This document shows, in pieces, positions 16,701-25,326 of a DNA stretch of 64,000 nucleotides (its first letter is position 1; each line of letters opens with the position of its first letter). This stretch comes from an uncultured Candidatus Saccharibacteria bacterium. GTDB lineage: Bacteria > Patescibacteriota > Saccharimonadia > Saccharimonadales > Saccharimonadaceae. The stretch is from contig CALEXY010000012.1 in assembly GCA_937924995.1 (NCBI GenBank), positions 1-64,000 of the forward strand. Direction: 5' to 3'. Below the pieces are notes generated by a model. That model did not search any database, was not told where the DNA came from, and worked only from the letters and a program-made list of their open reading frames with translations. The position numbers and the translations under genes are program-made.

Positions 16701-17426
16701 ATGTTCGAATTTCATGAAGTATTCAAGTTTGTCAGCTTCTGGTTTTTGATGTTCATGATTTATTCTTTTATCGGCTGGGTCTTCGAATGTGTTTGGACCA
16801 GCATCGAACAACGCAAACTGCAGAACCGTGGTTTTCTTTTCGGTCCTATCTGCCCAATTTATGGTGTGGGAATGGTTTCGTTTTTAATCCTGACACAAGA
16901 GATTCATTTCGAATGGTATATTGAGTTTTTTATTTTTGCTTTAATTTGTACAGTGATTGAATATACAACTAGTGTAGTGATGGAAAAAATCTTTCGCGTG
17001 CGCTGGTGGGATTACTCAGAGACCACACGTTTTAACCTAAACGGTCGCGTTTCACTCGAGACTTCTCTTGGCTTTGGTCTGGGTGGGATGGCAATTAAGT
17101 ATGGACTACATCCATTTATTTTACATTTGATTTCACCACTTTCCTGGCCAATGATTGAATCGATTAATGGGGTGCTACTAACAATTTTAGTGATTGATAT
17201 TATTTTTACGACAGTGGCGACTTTGAAATTACGTGACAAATTCAGCGCAAAATTTGGCTCTACCAAAATTGATGTGACCTCAGAGATTAAAAAGCTAACC
17301 CGTGAATACTACTCACGTGCTGCTAGATTTAAACGTCACATGACGAAAGCGGCAATGGAAAATATCCAAAAAACTCAAGAAAATATTGGCAACAAAATCA
17401 ATTCAATTACTAAACCTAAGAAATAG
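16701..17426 (+). CDS. CmpB-type (PF06541-like) membrane protein, putative ABC transporter permease
   Basis: The 241-residue product has about five membrane segments in the first 170 residues and a basic cytoplasmic tail (about 180-241). The N-terminal block (SFIGWVFECVW, then RKLQNRGFLFGPICPIYGVG) is the hallmark of the family annotated as 'putative ABC transporter permease, CmpB'. Its real role is unknown. No ATPase gene is next to it, so a transporter function is not supported by context. The stop lies 1 bp from the stop of the convergent helicase, with no hairpin terminator between them. Confidence 0.85.
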   Translation: MFEFHEVFKFVSFWFLMFMIYSFIGWVFECVWTSIEQRKLQNRGFLFGPICPIYGVGMVSFLILTQEIHFEWYIEFFIFALICTVIEYTTSVVMEKIFRVRWWDYSETTRFNLNGRVSLETSLGFGLGGMAIKYGLHPFILHLISPLSWPMIESINGVLLTILVIDIIFTTVATLKLRDKFSAKFGSTKIDVTSEIKKLTREYYSRAARFKRHMTKAAMENIQKTQENIGNKINSITKPKK

Positions 17427-17427
17427 A

Positions 17428-18987
17428 CTATTCCAACTTGAGATATTTCTCAAAATGCGAAAGATAGTAGGTGGTAAAATCCTCACAAAACTTTCGGCGC
17501 AGCTCTTTGATAAAACTCGATTCCTTACCATCGACAGTGAGTAAAATTACCTGCTTTTTGGCGCGAGTGAGCGCGACATAGAAGAGGCGACGCTCTTCAT
17601 TGACTGAAACCTGGTCTAGTCTTAATTCTTCTGTGATTCTTATTAGTTCAGTCTTCAGTGGCGGATCCTTGACGTGAGCTGGAAAGCCCAGCTTGGCTTC
17701 ACGATTATTGAGAATTATCACATAGTCAGCTTCAAGGCCCTTAGATTGGTGTACAGTCAGAAAACGAATTTTTAGATCTGGCCGCGTTTGAAATTCTATG
17801 ACATCTTTAGTCAACTTAAACTGAGTACAGTGAAGAAGTCGAAGCCGATCAATCCGGAAACGCCCGAGCAGCAAAATTGAACTATTTCGTGGCAGAGATT
17901 CAAAATAGTGCGTCAGGACTTCGAAATCAAGTCGTTCCGAATCACCAGAAATCTCCACGACTGGTTCTGGTGCGTCTTCTTTTTGGCTTTGAATCTGCTT
18001 TCGAATTTGAGTATGATCCTGCATGATGAAGCTCGAACTTAACCTTGCGAGGGTGGGACCAAAACGATAGGTTTTGGAGATACGATGCAAGGAAAAATCA
18101 CCCCAAAATCGACGAAAATTCAAGGTAAAATCGACGCGACTGCCGCTAAAACCATAAATTGCCTGCCAATCATCACCTACAGCAAATAGATTAGCCTGCG
18201 AAGATTCAAGAAGGAGACGGAGAAATTCCTGACGGAGTACCGAAAGATCCTGATATTCATCGACAATGATGTAGCGAAACCGAGTTTTAATCTGACCGGA
18301 ACGAAGATACCGAATTGCTAATTTGATCAGCCCAGAAAAAGTAGTTTGATGTTTTTCTAGGAGACTGGATAATTCCCTTTGATATTTTTCGGAAACTGTG
18401 AGAAATAATTTACGGTATTCCTCTGAAGAAAATTTACTAGCAATCTGTGCTATGGTCTCGGAATCTAATTCATGCAGATCGAGAAATTCGCGAATAATCG
18501 AAGTCTGTATGGTAAGCTCATCAGAACCAGAAATTACATTATCAGTTATTTCCGAAACGGGCTGCTCGTTATCTATTTCATTTGTAGTAACAGAAAAATC
18601 TGGCCAGAGACTACGAAGTAATTTCAGCGCTAAACTATGAAAAGTCTCGATTGTGATGTTCGGCGGCGGAGATTTTCTGAGCAAAATCTGTTCCGCGAAT
18701 GTTTGATAATATTCGCGCAAGAAACGTTCTCTGAGTTCCATAGCAGAATCATGGGTAAAAGATAAAACTAAAATTTCTGGTGGACTAGCGAAACCAGATT
18801 GCAGGAGATAAAGAATTTTGCCGAGAATGGTAGTAGTTTTGCCAGAACCTGCACCAGCCACGGTCAGATTAAATCTAGCTGGATCATAAATCGATTTGCG
18901 TTGCTCTCTATCGAGAGGATGATTTTCGACACGAAAATCCGGGGGTAGAGTGTCGAAGGATTTATTTTTGAATAAGTTTTTTGACAT
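17428..18987 (-). CDS. UvrD-like superfamily 1 DNA helicase, short form
   Basis: This is a second 3'-5' helicase, 519 residues long. Walker A AGAGSGKTTT lies near residue 44, then the Ia motif LVLSFTHDSAMELRER, Walker B VDEYQDLS, the QAIYGFSGS motif and the C-terminal motifs FLTVHQSKGLEADYVII and VALTRAKKQV. It lacks most of the 1B and 2B insertions of full UvrD, which makes it closer in layout to helicase IV-like or phage-type small UvrD proteins. The start is supported by AAAAAGGAGCC. The gene is monocistronic and ends tail-to-tail with the CmpB-like gene. Confidence 0.9.
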   Translation of the reverse strand: MSKNLFKNKSFDTLPPDFRVENHPLDREQRKSIYDPARFNLTVAGAGSGKTTTILGKILYLLQSGFASPPEILVLSFTHDSAMELRERFLREYYQTFAEQILLRKSPPPNITIETFHSLALKLLRSLWPDFSVTTNEIDNEQPVSEITDNVISGSDELTIQTSIIREFLDLHELDSETIAQIASKFSSEEYRKLFLTVSEKYQRELSSLLEKHQTTFSGLIKLAIRYLRSGQIKTRFRYIIVDEYQDLSVLRQEFLRLLLESSQANLFAVGDDWQAIYGFSGSRVDFTLNFRRFWGDFSLHRISKTYRFGPTLARLSSSFIMQDHTQIRKQIQSQKEDAPEPVVEISGDSERLDFEVLTHYFESLPRNSSILLLGRFRIDRLRLLHCTQFKLTKDVIEFQTRPDLKIRFLTVHQSKGLEADYVIILNNREAKLGFPAHVKDPPLKTELIRITEELRLDQVSVNEERRLFYVALTRAKKQVILLTVDGKESSFIKELRRKFCEDFTTYYLSHFEKYLKLE

Positions 18988-19109
18988 ATTTGGCTCCTTT
19001 TTGATTTAAGAGCCAAGATTATTTGAGTATTAAGAAAATAGCGGGTACGACAGGAGATTAAAAATCTGAATTCTTATTCAAGAACTACCGCGTTAATAAT
19101 TAATTTAAC

Positions 19110-19134
19110 AAAAAATCATAGCTCTCACTATGAT
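19110..19134 (-). terminator. Terminator of tRNA-Leu
   Basis: The stem ATCATAG / CTATGAT with a 6-nt loop runs into TTTTTT on the minus strand, 9 nt past the tRNA 3' end. Confidence 0.8.
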
Positions 19135-19143
19135 CTAATCTTG

Positions 19144-19229
19144 TGGTGCCCGAAACAGGACTTGAACCTGCACCTAGAAGCTAGACTAGCACCTGAAGCT
19201 AGCGCGTCTGCCAATTCCGCCATTCGGGC
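19144..19229 (-). tRNA. tRNA-Leu (anticodon CAG)
   Basis: The acceptor arms GCCCGAA / TTCGGGC, anticodon loop TTCAGGT between CTAGC and GCTAG, a variable arm, GTTCAAG in the T loop and an encoded CCA are all present. Its length is 86 nt. Confidence 0.96.
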
Positions 19230-19275
19230 TTGAGATAATTATACCCCAAACCCGACGGTTCGTGAACTAGAGATT

Positions 19276-22200
19276 TTATACTCCTTTAGTAATTTGACCC
19301 GTAGAGGCATTAAAGCTATCGCCGCGTTTATTGGTGTAAATAATTTCACCGGCACCGTTTTTAACCTGGCTATATTCACCGAAATCGGATGGAGGATTGA
19401 AGACTTGAGCGGTACCACCACTTCGCAAATTAATCGTAGAGGTGCGCTGGTTATCCATCTCTGCACTAACCAGTGACATCTTAGTTTTATCAAAATTAGC
19501 AATAAGGTTTGCATCATTTAGCGCAGCGGAAGCCGTTTGGCTCACCACGGAGTCAAGGGAATTGGCGCCTTTCGAACCAAGGATTTCGACTGCATCATCA
19601 TTACCAACCTTGAGGAAGTTATCCATAGTCATATCATCATAAGCTTTATCTATGCCCACACTTCTTGTTGCTGAAATAAGCGATGAATTTTTTGCATTAT
19701 CGTTCTTATCATAGCTAGTATTCTGCAGAAAACTAGTGTACTGATTATTTGCGATCTGTTGCTTATCTGCAAAGCCTGGCAATGTAACCGCAGCGCTAGC
19801 AAGTTGAGTAAATGCACGATTCGACGTAGTCAATCCAGTATCCTTACCTATATTACTCACTTCCTTACGTCCAGCTTTAGTGGCACCAAGAGAGCGAGTG
19901 AGTGCCTCAATTTGGATATCATTTGCATGCCTCTTGTCTTCAGTCATATTCTCATAATTAGCACCAGTCTTCAATGCTGATATAAGATCACTCTTCATAG
20001 TACCTTCATCTACACCATCACTAGCAAGTTTGTTCATAATATTTTTCACTTCATCTTCACGAAACTCTTTTTCGGCAGTTGCTTTTAGATTCTCAAAACC
20101 GAGGCCAGACATATTACTTAGAGCACCACGCCCAGCTGAATCTGAGCCTGCCCGTAACTTAGAATCTTTATTGACGATACCCGCAGCAGCAGCCTGGCGT
20201 CGCATCTGTGCAATAGATAGCTCTCCACCACCCGCCTTGATCTTATCAAACCTTCTCAAGTCCCTCTTTGCTCTAGCAACTGATTGATCGGCTGCATAGT
20301 TACTCTTTACATTCTTATAAAATTCCGATGCAGCAATAGCTCCTCCAGCCATACCAACCCCTTTGAGTGCACCTGCACGCATTTTATCGAAGCCAGCAGT
20401 AATAGCACCGAGACCAGCAAGGGATTTGGAGGTCATGGATGGAATCGCGAAATAAGGAAGTACGTTCAGAAGACCACCGACAATCAACATAAGGAAATCC
20501 GTACTAGTACCAACTATAATAGTGGAGGCAAGGGCACCCGCGGAGGTTGCGAGAACAAACATAGGATAAAGCATTAAAAGTGCTTTTAGAGTTGATACAT
20601 ATTTCTTCGTTATCGCAGCAGTGTTTGGTAGGGCATATAGCACCATCGCAAGAGGGGCCAAAACTATTACCATAATAATAGCAGCCTGGCGAATAGTAAG
20701 CATAATGAAACCGAAGAATACTGAAATTACGGTCGTAATAACAAATAACACAACTGGAAGAATTATGGCAGGACCCGTAGTAGCAATAGCTACACCCCCG
20801 CCAATCAATCCAGCACCCGTGACCATACCCGCAATTTTAGAGACGATAGAGGATGCTTGAGCCGATGCTTCTGCACTCATACTTTCACCAGCAATAGTTC
20901 TAATCGCCGAGCCAATTCCATTACCTATAATATGAGAAAGATCGATTGCCACGCCAAGAATTAGATATGAAAAGTTAACTAAAACAGCCGTGATAATTAA
21001 TTTAGGAAGAATTTTTTTAATATTGTAATTCGAGATACCTAAATTAGTTACCTGTGAAAATACCACAACCAGTAACATAATTACAAACCCAATGTTTGCC
21101 AAATTACGGAATGATGACCACGCCTTATATATTGCTGATCCCTGATCGGAAAATTGTTCAATGATTGATTTATGTGTAGTAGTTAAATCTGTAATGGATC
21201 CCAGAAGACCACTAGCAGTAGCAGCACCATCAGCGATGGTAGGACAAAGCATCCAAGAAAGGAATCCACCATTTTCTTGACAGTAGCTTTGTTTTTGTTC
21301 TGAACTTGTGTCCGATTCAGAGTCATCTTCTGGCTCAGTAAAGTTATTAAAGTTTTCAGTTTCTATGCACTTCTTTCCACCTGAACCGTCATCAATAGTA
21401 AAATCTTTCTTTTTTAACGCCTCGCTTAACACGCGATATTCTTCTTTTTCGGCGTCAGTCATCTGCTTAGAGTTAATTTCAGTATCAAAATCGTATTGTT
21501 GCAATATACTCTGAGCCTTACTTATCATTTTTTCAGTATTACACACTTTTAATCTCATGGTTTCAAGACATTTTTTACCACCTTTACCATTATCAACTGA
21601 AAATTCTTTAGTTTTCAGAGCATTACTCAGTAGATTATACTCATCCTGTTCAGCTTTTGTTGCGCCAGCTGGAAAAGCAGCTTTTCTGTCATACATAGAT
21701 ATAATATCGGTAGCACGCTTTATGAGCTCTGGTGTAGTACATGGATCTGGATATACAGATTCTTTTGCAACTTCAATGGTTTTAGCATATTTTTCATAAT
21801 TCTTATTTATTAAATCTGCCGCCTCTTTACAATTTTTGACAGCTTGGCCATTGATTTTATAGTAGCTATCAAAATTACTTGCTGCTCCTGATTTTCCAAA
21901 TGTTTTATTTTTTTCCATTTTTGGATAGAGACTACGGGCCTCACCCGTCTCAGTGTCTAATTTCTTTATTGTAAATTCATACGTATCTGGAGTATTTTCA
22001 TGTAAATACTCTATCGGGGTATTCATGCAGTTCCCCTCAAATACTTCCAATGCTGAGAGATATGTTTTCGTCTCATCGTTATTTATGTTTATGGCTTTAT
22101 TCTTATTCATCCATCCTTGGTAGATTTCGTCAATATATGATTCGCCATCTTCAGTATTTTTATAAAAACCCAAATCATAATCCGTTTTTACATCCGTACA

Positions 22201-22704
22201 TTTTCCATCTTTATTTACGGGAGAAAGTAATCCATTTTTCCCATTTGGCCTACAGAATAAGTCTTCTAATGAAAGATTAAATTGTGTCATAAATTTCACC
22301 GTAATATTCTGACTACCGCCATCTTTACAGCTAATTTTACCGTCCTTAAAAATATCAAATACCCCTGTACCACCCATGGCTTTTTCTAATGAGTTACCAA
22401 CATATACAGTTTTATCGTTAGAAAATAAATTATTTTTATTTGCATTAATAGCATTTACAGTTGTCCATGGATTATATCGACTATCTCGTGTTCCATTCGG
22501 ATCTCTTTCCTTAACCAAGTCTCCTGAATAACAAGACTTAAATGCCTTCATGATTACTTCAGCCTTATTACTTTCATCTATTGCATTTTCCGTTTTTTCT
22601 AACTTTGTAGACTTATCGGCGAATACCATTATATTTGTAAGAAAAATAGTATTCAAAAATATAATCAGAACTAGAAATATTGTTATTTTTTTACACTTCA
22701 TCAT
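19276..22704 (-). CDS. VirB6/TrbL-like polytopic membrane protein with a large Cys-rich N-terminal domain
   Basis: The product has 1142 residues. Residues 1-29 are a signal or anchor. Residues ~30-490 are an extracytoplasmic, Cys-rich domain holding two tandem ~66-residue repeats (about 322-387 and 388-453, both ending GGKKC[LI]ET). About six or seven membrane segments span ~530-760 and include RQAAIIMVIVLAPLAMVLYA, the pattern of the VirB6/TrbL inner-membrane channel of type IV secretion systems. A ~380-residue hydrophilic C-terminal tail follows. No VirB4 or VirD4 is in the window. The N-terminal half is richer in A+T than its surroundings. It starts 1 nt after the stop of the upstream gene, so translation is coupled. 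Confidence 0.75.
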   Translation of the reverse strand: MMKCKKITIFLVLIIFLNTIFLTNIMVFADKSTKLEKTENAIDESNKAEVIMKAFKSCYSGDLVKERDPNGTRDSRYNPWTTVNAINANKNNLFSNDKTVYVGNSLEKAMGGTGVFDIFKDGKISCKDGGSQNITVKFMTQFNLSLEDLFCRPNGKNGLLSPVNKDGKCTDVKTDYDLGFYKNTEDGESYIDEIYQGWMNKNKAININNDETKTYLSALEVFEGNCMNTPIEYLHENTPDTYEFTIKKLDTETGEARSLYPKMEKNKTFGKSGAASNFDSYYKINGQAVKNCKEAADLINKNYEKYAKTIEVAKESVYPDPCTTPELIKRATDIISMYDRKAAFPAGATKAEQDEYNLLSNALKTKEFSVDNGKGGKKCLETMRLKVCNTEKMISKAQSILQQYDFDTEINSKQMTDAEKEEYRVLSEALKKKDFTIDDGSGGKKCIETENFNNFTEPEDDSESDTSSEQKQSYCQENGGFLSWMLCPTIADGAATASGLLGSITDLTTTHKSIIEQFSDQGSAIYKAWSSFRNLANIGFVIMLLVVVFSQVTNLGISNYNIKKILPKLIITAVLVNFSYLILGVAIDLSHIIGNGIGSAIRTIAGESMSAEASAQASSIVSKIAGMVTGAGLIGGGVAIATTGPAIILPVVLFVITTVISVFFGFIMLTIRQAAIIMVIVLAPLAMVLYALPNTAAITKKYVSTLKALLMLYPMFVLATSAGALASTIIVGTSTDFLMLIVGGLLNVLPYFAIPSMTSKSLAGLGAITAGFDKMRAGALKGVGMAGGAIAASEFYKNVKSNYAADQSVARAKRDLRRFDKIKAGGGELSIAQMRRQAAAAGIVNKDSKLRAGSDSAGRGALSNMSGLGFENLKATAEKEFREDEVKNIMNKLASDGVDEGTMKSDLISALKTGANYENMTEDKRHANDIQIEALTRSLGATKAGRKEVSNIGKDTGLTTSNRAFTQLASAAVTLPGFADKQQIANNQYTSFLQNTSYDKNDNAKNSSLISATRSVGIDKAYDDMTMDNFLKVGNDDAVEILGSKGANSLDSVVSQTASAALNDANLIANFDKTKMSLVSAEMDNQRTSTINLRSGGTAQVFNPPSDFGEYSQVKNGAGEIIYTNKRGDSFNASTGQITKGV

Positions 22705-22705
22705 T

Positions 22706-23551
22706 TCAACTTACTCCAGCTAGGCAGATATTAATATAATCAGCTATTCTCCCTTTTTCCTCATTATCAGATTCAGAATATATACCGTTAAAAATTTTCT
22801 TAACAACATGACCTTCTTCAACGGAATTTTTGCTTATATTCCATAGATTATATTTTTCTACACAGACATCTACTCCTACGATAGTTTTATTTACATATCT
22901 GCAATTATATTTTGATACAGCCTCTTTCAATTCTTTTTCATTCACTATTAAGTCGTAAACTTTATTATATGAAACAATATAGTCTGTTTTATTGTCTTGT
23001 TTACTATATTTTTCAATATATTTAGGCTCAAGATTTATATATGCTAAATAAAAATCATTATACACACTCACAGCCTGAGAGTATGTTTGATAACGTTCAT
23101 TTATAGTTTTCACTAATTTCATATATACTTTTTGGGTATTTTTATCACTAGAGTGTAGCTTCTTATCTTCAAATATCTGCCTGAGATGCTCTAATAGTTC
23201 TTTTACGCCCATCAATTTGTCATATATTTTAGAATCCATTACTTCGTCAAACGAATAATTTTCAGTATAAATAGACGCAAGAAGCGTCTCGGCATTATCA
23301 ATTTTTTGCACATCTTCCGATTGTGAGATTTTAAGTAACTCTTCCCTACTCATAGTCCTCGAATCAACGAAAATTGCTTTCACGATCAGGCTAATTAAAA
23401 TCAGTGCAACTGCCCCGATCACACCAAAAACCACATACTTCTTCAGGTTCTTCCCCTTAGGTTTGGCGGCGTAGGCGTTTGGGATAATGATGTCGGAAAA
23501 ATCACCACCTTGTGGAGCGGAAGTAAAAGAATTGTTTGTGTTTTGGTCCAT
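22706..23551 (-). CDS. Single-TM protein of unknown function, partner of the VirB6-like gene
   Basis: The 281-residue product has a short cytoplasmic N-terminus, one membrane segment (about 40-62, VVFGVIGAVALILISLIVKA) and a helical, Lys/Tyr/Asn-rich extracytoplasmic domain with Cys near the end (YNCRYVNKT, VDVCVEKYN). The gene is A+T-rich, like the adjoining part of the VirB6-like gene, and is coupled to it. That suggests the two act together at the membrane. I recognise no family. The start lies 8 nt after TGTTATAAT, so it is predicted leaderless. Confidence 0.75.
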   Translation of the reverse strand: MDQNTNNSFTSAPQGGDFSDIIIPNAYAAKPKGKNLKKYVVFGVIGAVALILISLIVKAIFVDSRTMSREELLKISQSEDVQKIDNAETLLASIYTENYSFDEVMDSKIYDKLMGVKELLEHLRQIFEDKKLHSSDKNTQKVYMKLVKTINERYQTYSQAVSVYNDFYLAYINLEPKYIEKYSKQDNKTDYIVSYNKVYDLIVNEKELKEAVSKYNCRYVNKTIVGVDVCVEKYNLWNISKNSVEEGHVVKKIFNGIYSESDNEEKGRIADYINICLAGVS

Positions 23552-23568
23552 TTGGTTAAATTATAACA
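23552..23568 (-). promoter_or_regulatory. Leaderless extended -10 promoter
   Basis: TGTTATAAT on the minus strand is followed by 8 nt (TTAACCAA) and the ATG at 23551. Confidence 0.68.
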
Positions 23569-23590
23569 TAAGAGTTTTAAAAAGCCACCA

Positions 23591-23618
23591 AAAAACTCCA
23601 GCCGAGACTGGAGTTTTT
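23591..23618 (-). terminator. Terminator ending the DUF11-type gene transcript
   Basis: An 11-bp stem AAAAACTCCAG / CTGGAGTTTTT surrounds a 6-nt loop. The A/T arms let it work on both strands. Confidence 0.85.
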
Positions 23619-23792
23619 GGTTGGACTTCGTAGGTTGTTTCAATGATAATACATTTTTAACTCAAGACGTATTTTATTATCATCACGCAGTTTTCAACCA
23701 TTTAGCTTGGGCCTCCCCGCTCAATAATTTAAGCGAGAAGGTTTATCCAAGGCTAAGTATTGACGTCCTAAGAAAATCTTCGGAGCGGTCAA
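23619..23792 (-). other. Long structured 3' UTR between the DUF11-type gene and its terminator
   Basis: These 174 nt have no coding potential but hold two strong hairpins. On the minus strand TTAGCCTTGG pairs with CCAAGCTAA around a 10-bp inner helix CCTTCTCGCT / AGCGGGGAGG. Nearer the terminator, ATGATAATA pairs with TATTATCAT. It could protect the mRNA end or be released as a small RNA. Confidence 0.5.
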
Positions 23793-25112
23793 TTAGCGAA
23801 GTTTTTTACGGCTAGAAAGGTAAAGACCAGCAGTCGTAACGATAGAACCAAGACCAAAGGCCGAGCTAATTACGGTTTCAGGACCGGTTTTTGGCATTTC
23901 CTTTGGAAGTTCTTGTTTTGGTTTTTCTGGGTTTGGAGTAACTGGAGTTACTGGTTTTTCTGGGGTATTTTCACAGGTTTTCTTAACGTAAACATCTGCG
24001 CTACCTTGAACAGCGAAACCATTAGCCGAAGCCTTAGCCCAGTTGATCAAACGGTTGTTACCACAAATAAGATTTTCATCGACAACCTTAGCAGTGAAAC
24101 GGACATAACCATCACCATTAATGTTGTAACCACCAATATTCAAACCACCATTAATAACGGTGTTAGAATCAGTAGTTAGACCATCTTTGTGTTTTGAGGT
24201 AAATAATTTAGTAGTACCATTAACATATTGCATGTTCTTTGGCAAAGAGTCGCTTACAACAACATCCTTAACAGCGGAAGCATTAAGGTTCTTGTAGTGA
24301 ATTTGATATTCGACAGAGTCACCAACCTTGGCATCAACGGAAGTTTTCCATTCCTTATCGCCAAGCATACGAACCTTCTTAGTAATAGAGGTGTTTTCGA
24401 AAACTGGTTTAACCTTAATAGTGACATAACCAGCATAGTTGTAGCAACCAGGGAGGTTACCATCTAATTTATCATAACCAACTTTCACACCACCGTTTAC
24501 GATAGAGTCAGATAAGGTAGTACCATTCTTAAAAATGTTATTTTCAAAGGTAGCAGAACCTTCAACATAGTCAAGGTAGAAAGCACGACCATCGGCGCTC
24601 TTAAGATTCAAAGAATCCCAGTAACGAGATGGAGTTGCATTTGAGGCATTAATGAAGCCAGAAATACGAGCAGTCTTAGAAACCACAGTTGGTAAAGAAA
24701 TTTCAGTGGTAACATCTTTAGCTACAGCGTTAACACCCTTAGGGTTATTGTTGTGAACATAAAGACGAACTACGTAAGTTTTACCTTCTTCAACGTTAAC
24801 ATCACCGATGTTCCAAACGTTGTTTTTGCCATTGTTACCAGTAGCTTCGTCGCGAATACCCAAGAAGCTGCGTTCATCGTTTAATGGCATAATGACACCG
24901 GCTTCTTTTTCCTTAGCGGAGATAGAAGAACCGTCGTCCTTGATAGAGTTCATGACGATCTTGTCGCCAAGTTTACCAGCGTTAATGTCAGCGATAGTGT
25001 AAGTAGCGCGACCGCCAGCGTTATCACCCCAACCAGATACAGTTGCAACAGTAGCAAGACCAGCAACAGTCACGGTAGCAGCGATGGATGCAAATTTGAA
25101 TGCTTTTTTCAT
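23793..25112 (-). CDS. Sortase-anchored surface protein with DUF11-type repeats (MPKTG motif)
   Basis: The 439-residue secreted protein has a signal peptide (residues 1-~30, MKKAFKFASIAATVTVAGLA), two or more immunoglobulin-like DUF11 regions (about 90-250 and 250-375), a proline-rich spacer (about 375-405) and a C-terminal sorting signal. The signal is MPKTG, an LPXTG variant, followed by a hydrophobic stretch and the basic tail SSRKKLR. It should be linked to the cell wall by a sortase, which is not in this window. The ATG at 25112 has GAAAGGAGC upstream. A TTG 15 nt earlier is not needed. It ends in a long structured 3' UTR. Confidence 0.88.
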   Translation of the reverse strand: MKKAFKFASIAATVTVAGLATVATVSGWGDNAGGRATYTIADINAGKLGDKIVMNSIKDDGSSISAKEKEAGVIMPLNDERSFLGIRDEATGNNGKNNVWNIGDVNVEEGKTYVVRLYVHNNNPKGVNAVAKDVTTEISLPTVVSKTARISGFINASNATPSRYWDSLNLKSADGRAFYLDYVEGSATFENNIFKNGTTLSDSIVNGGVKVGYDKLDGNLPGCYNYAGYVTIKVKPVFENTSITKKVRMLGDKEWKTSVDAKVGDSVEYQIHYKNLNASAVKDVVVSDSLPKNMQYVNGTTKLFTSKHKDGLTTDSNTVINGGLNIGGYNINGDGYVRFTAKVVDENLICGNNRLINWAKASANGFAVQGSADVYVKKTCENTPEKPVTPVTPNPEKPKQELPKEMPKTGPETVISSAFGLGSIVTTAGLYLSSRKKLR

Positions 25113-25219
25113 AAAAGCTCCTTTCAATTAAATTGTTCCTGTTATAAAATTTTGTTTTCGATTTGACTACACGAATCTAAATCTTTTTCTTCTAGCCAAA
25201 TTGTTAATTTTCGTCTATG

Positions 25220-25316
25220 CCACTGAAATCGAATCGTCTCAAGAGTAAACACGAATTACCCGGCGGCCTGAGCCGCCAGGGTAATTAAGGTACAACATAG
25301 ATGTAGATAAGTTGTA
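25220..25316. repeat. Left inverted-repeat region of the 25.2-28.2 kb module, with two hairpins
   Basis: Read outward on the minus strand this holds TACAAC-tt-ATCTACATCTAT (25316-25297), a strong GC hairpin (25254-25286, AATTACCC GGCGGC / GCCGCC GGGTAATT) and TGAGACGATTCGATTTCAGTGG in two blocks (25241-25220). The same order recurs inverted at 28091-28159. The hairpin probably also ends transcription of the three-gene operon. Confidence 0.65.
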
Positions 25317-25326
25317 CTGAAGTCCA

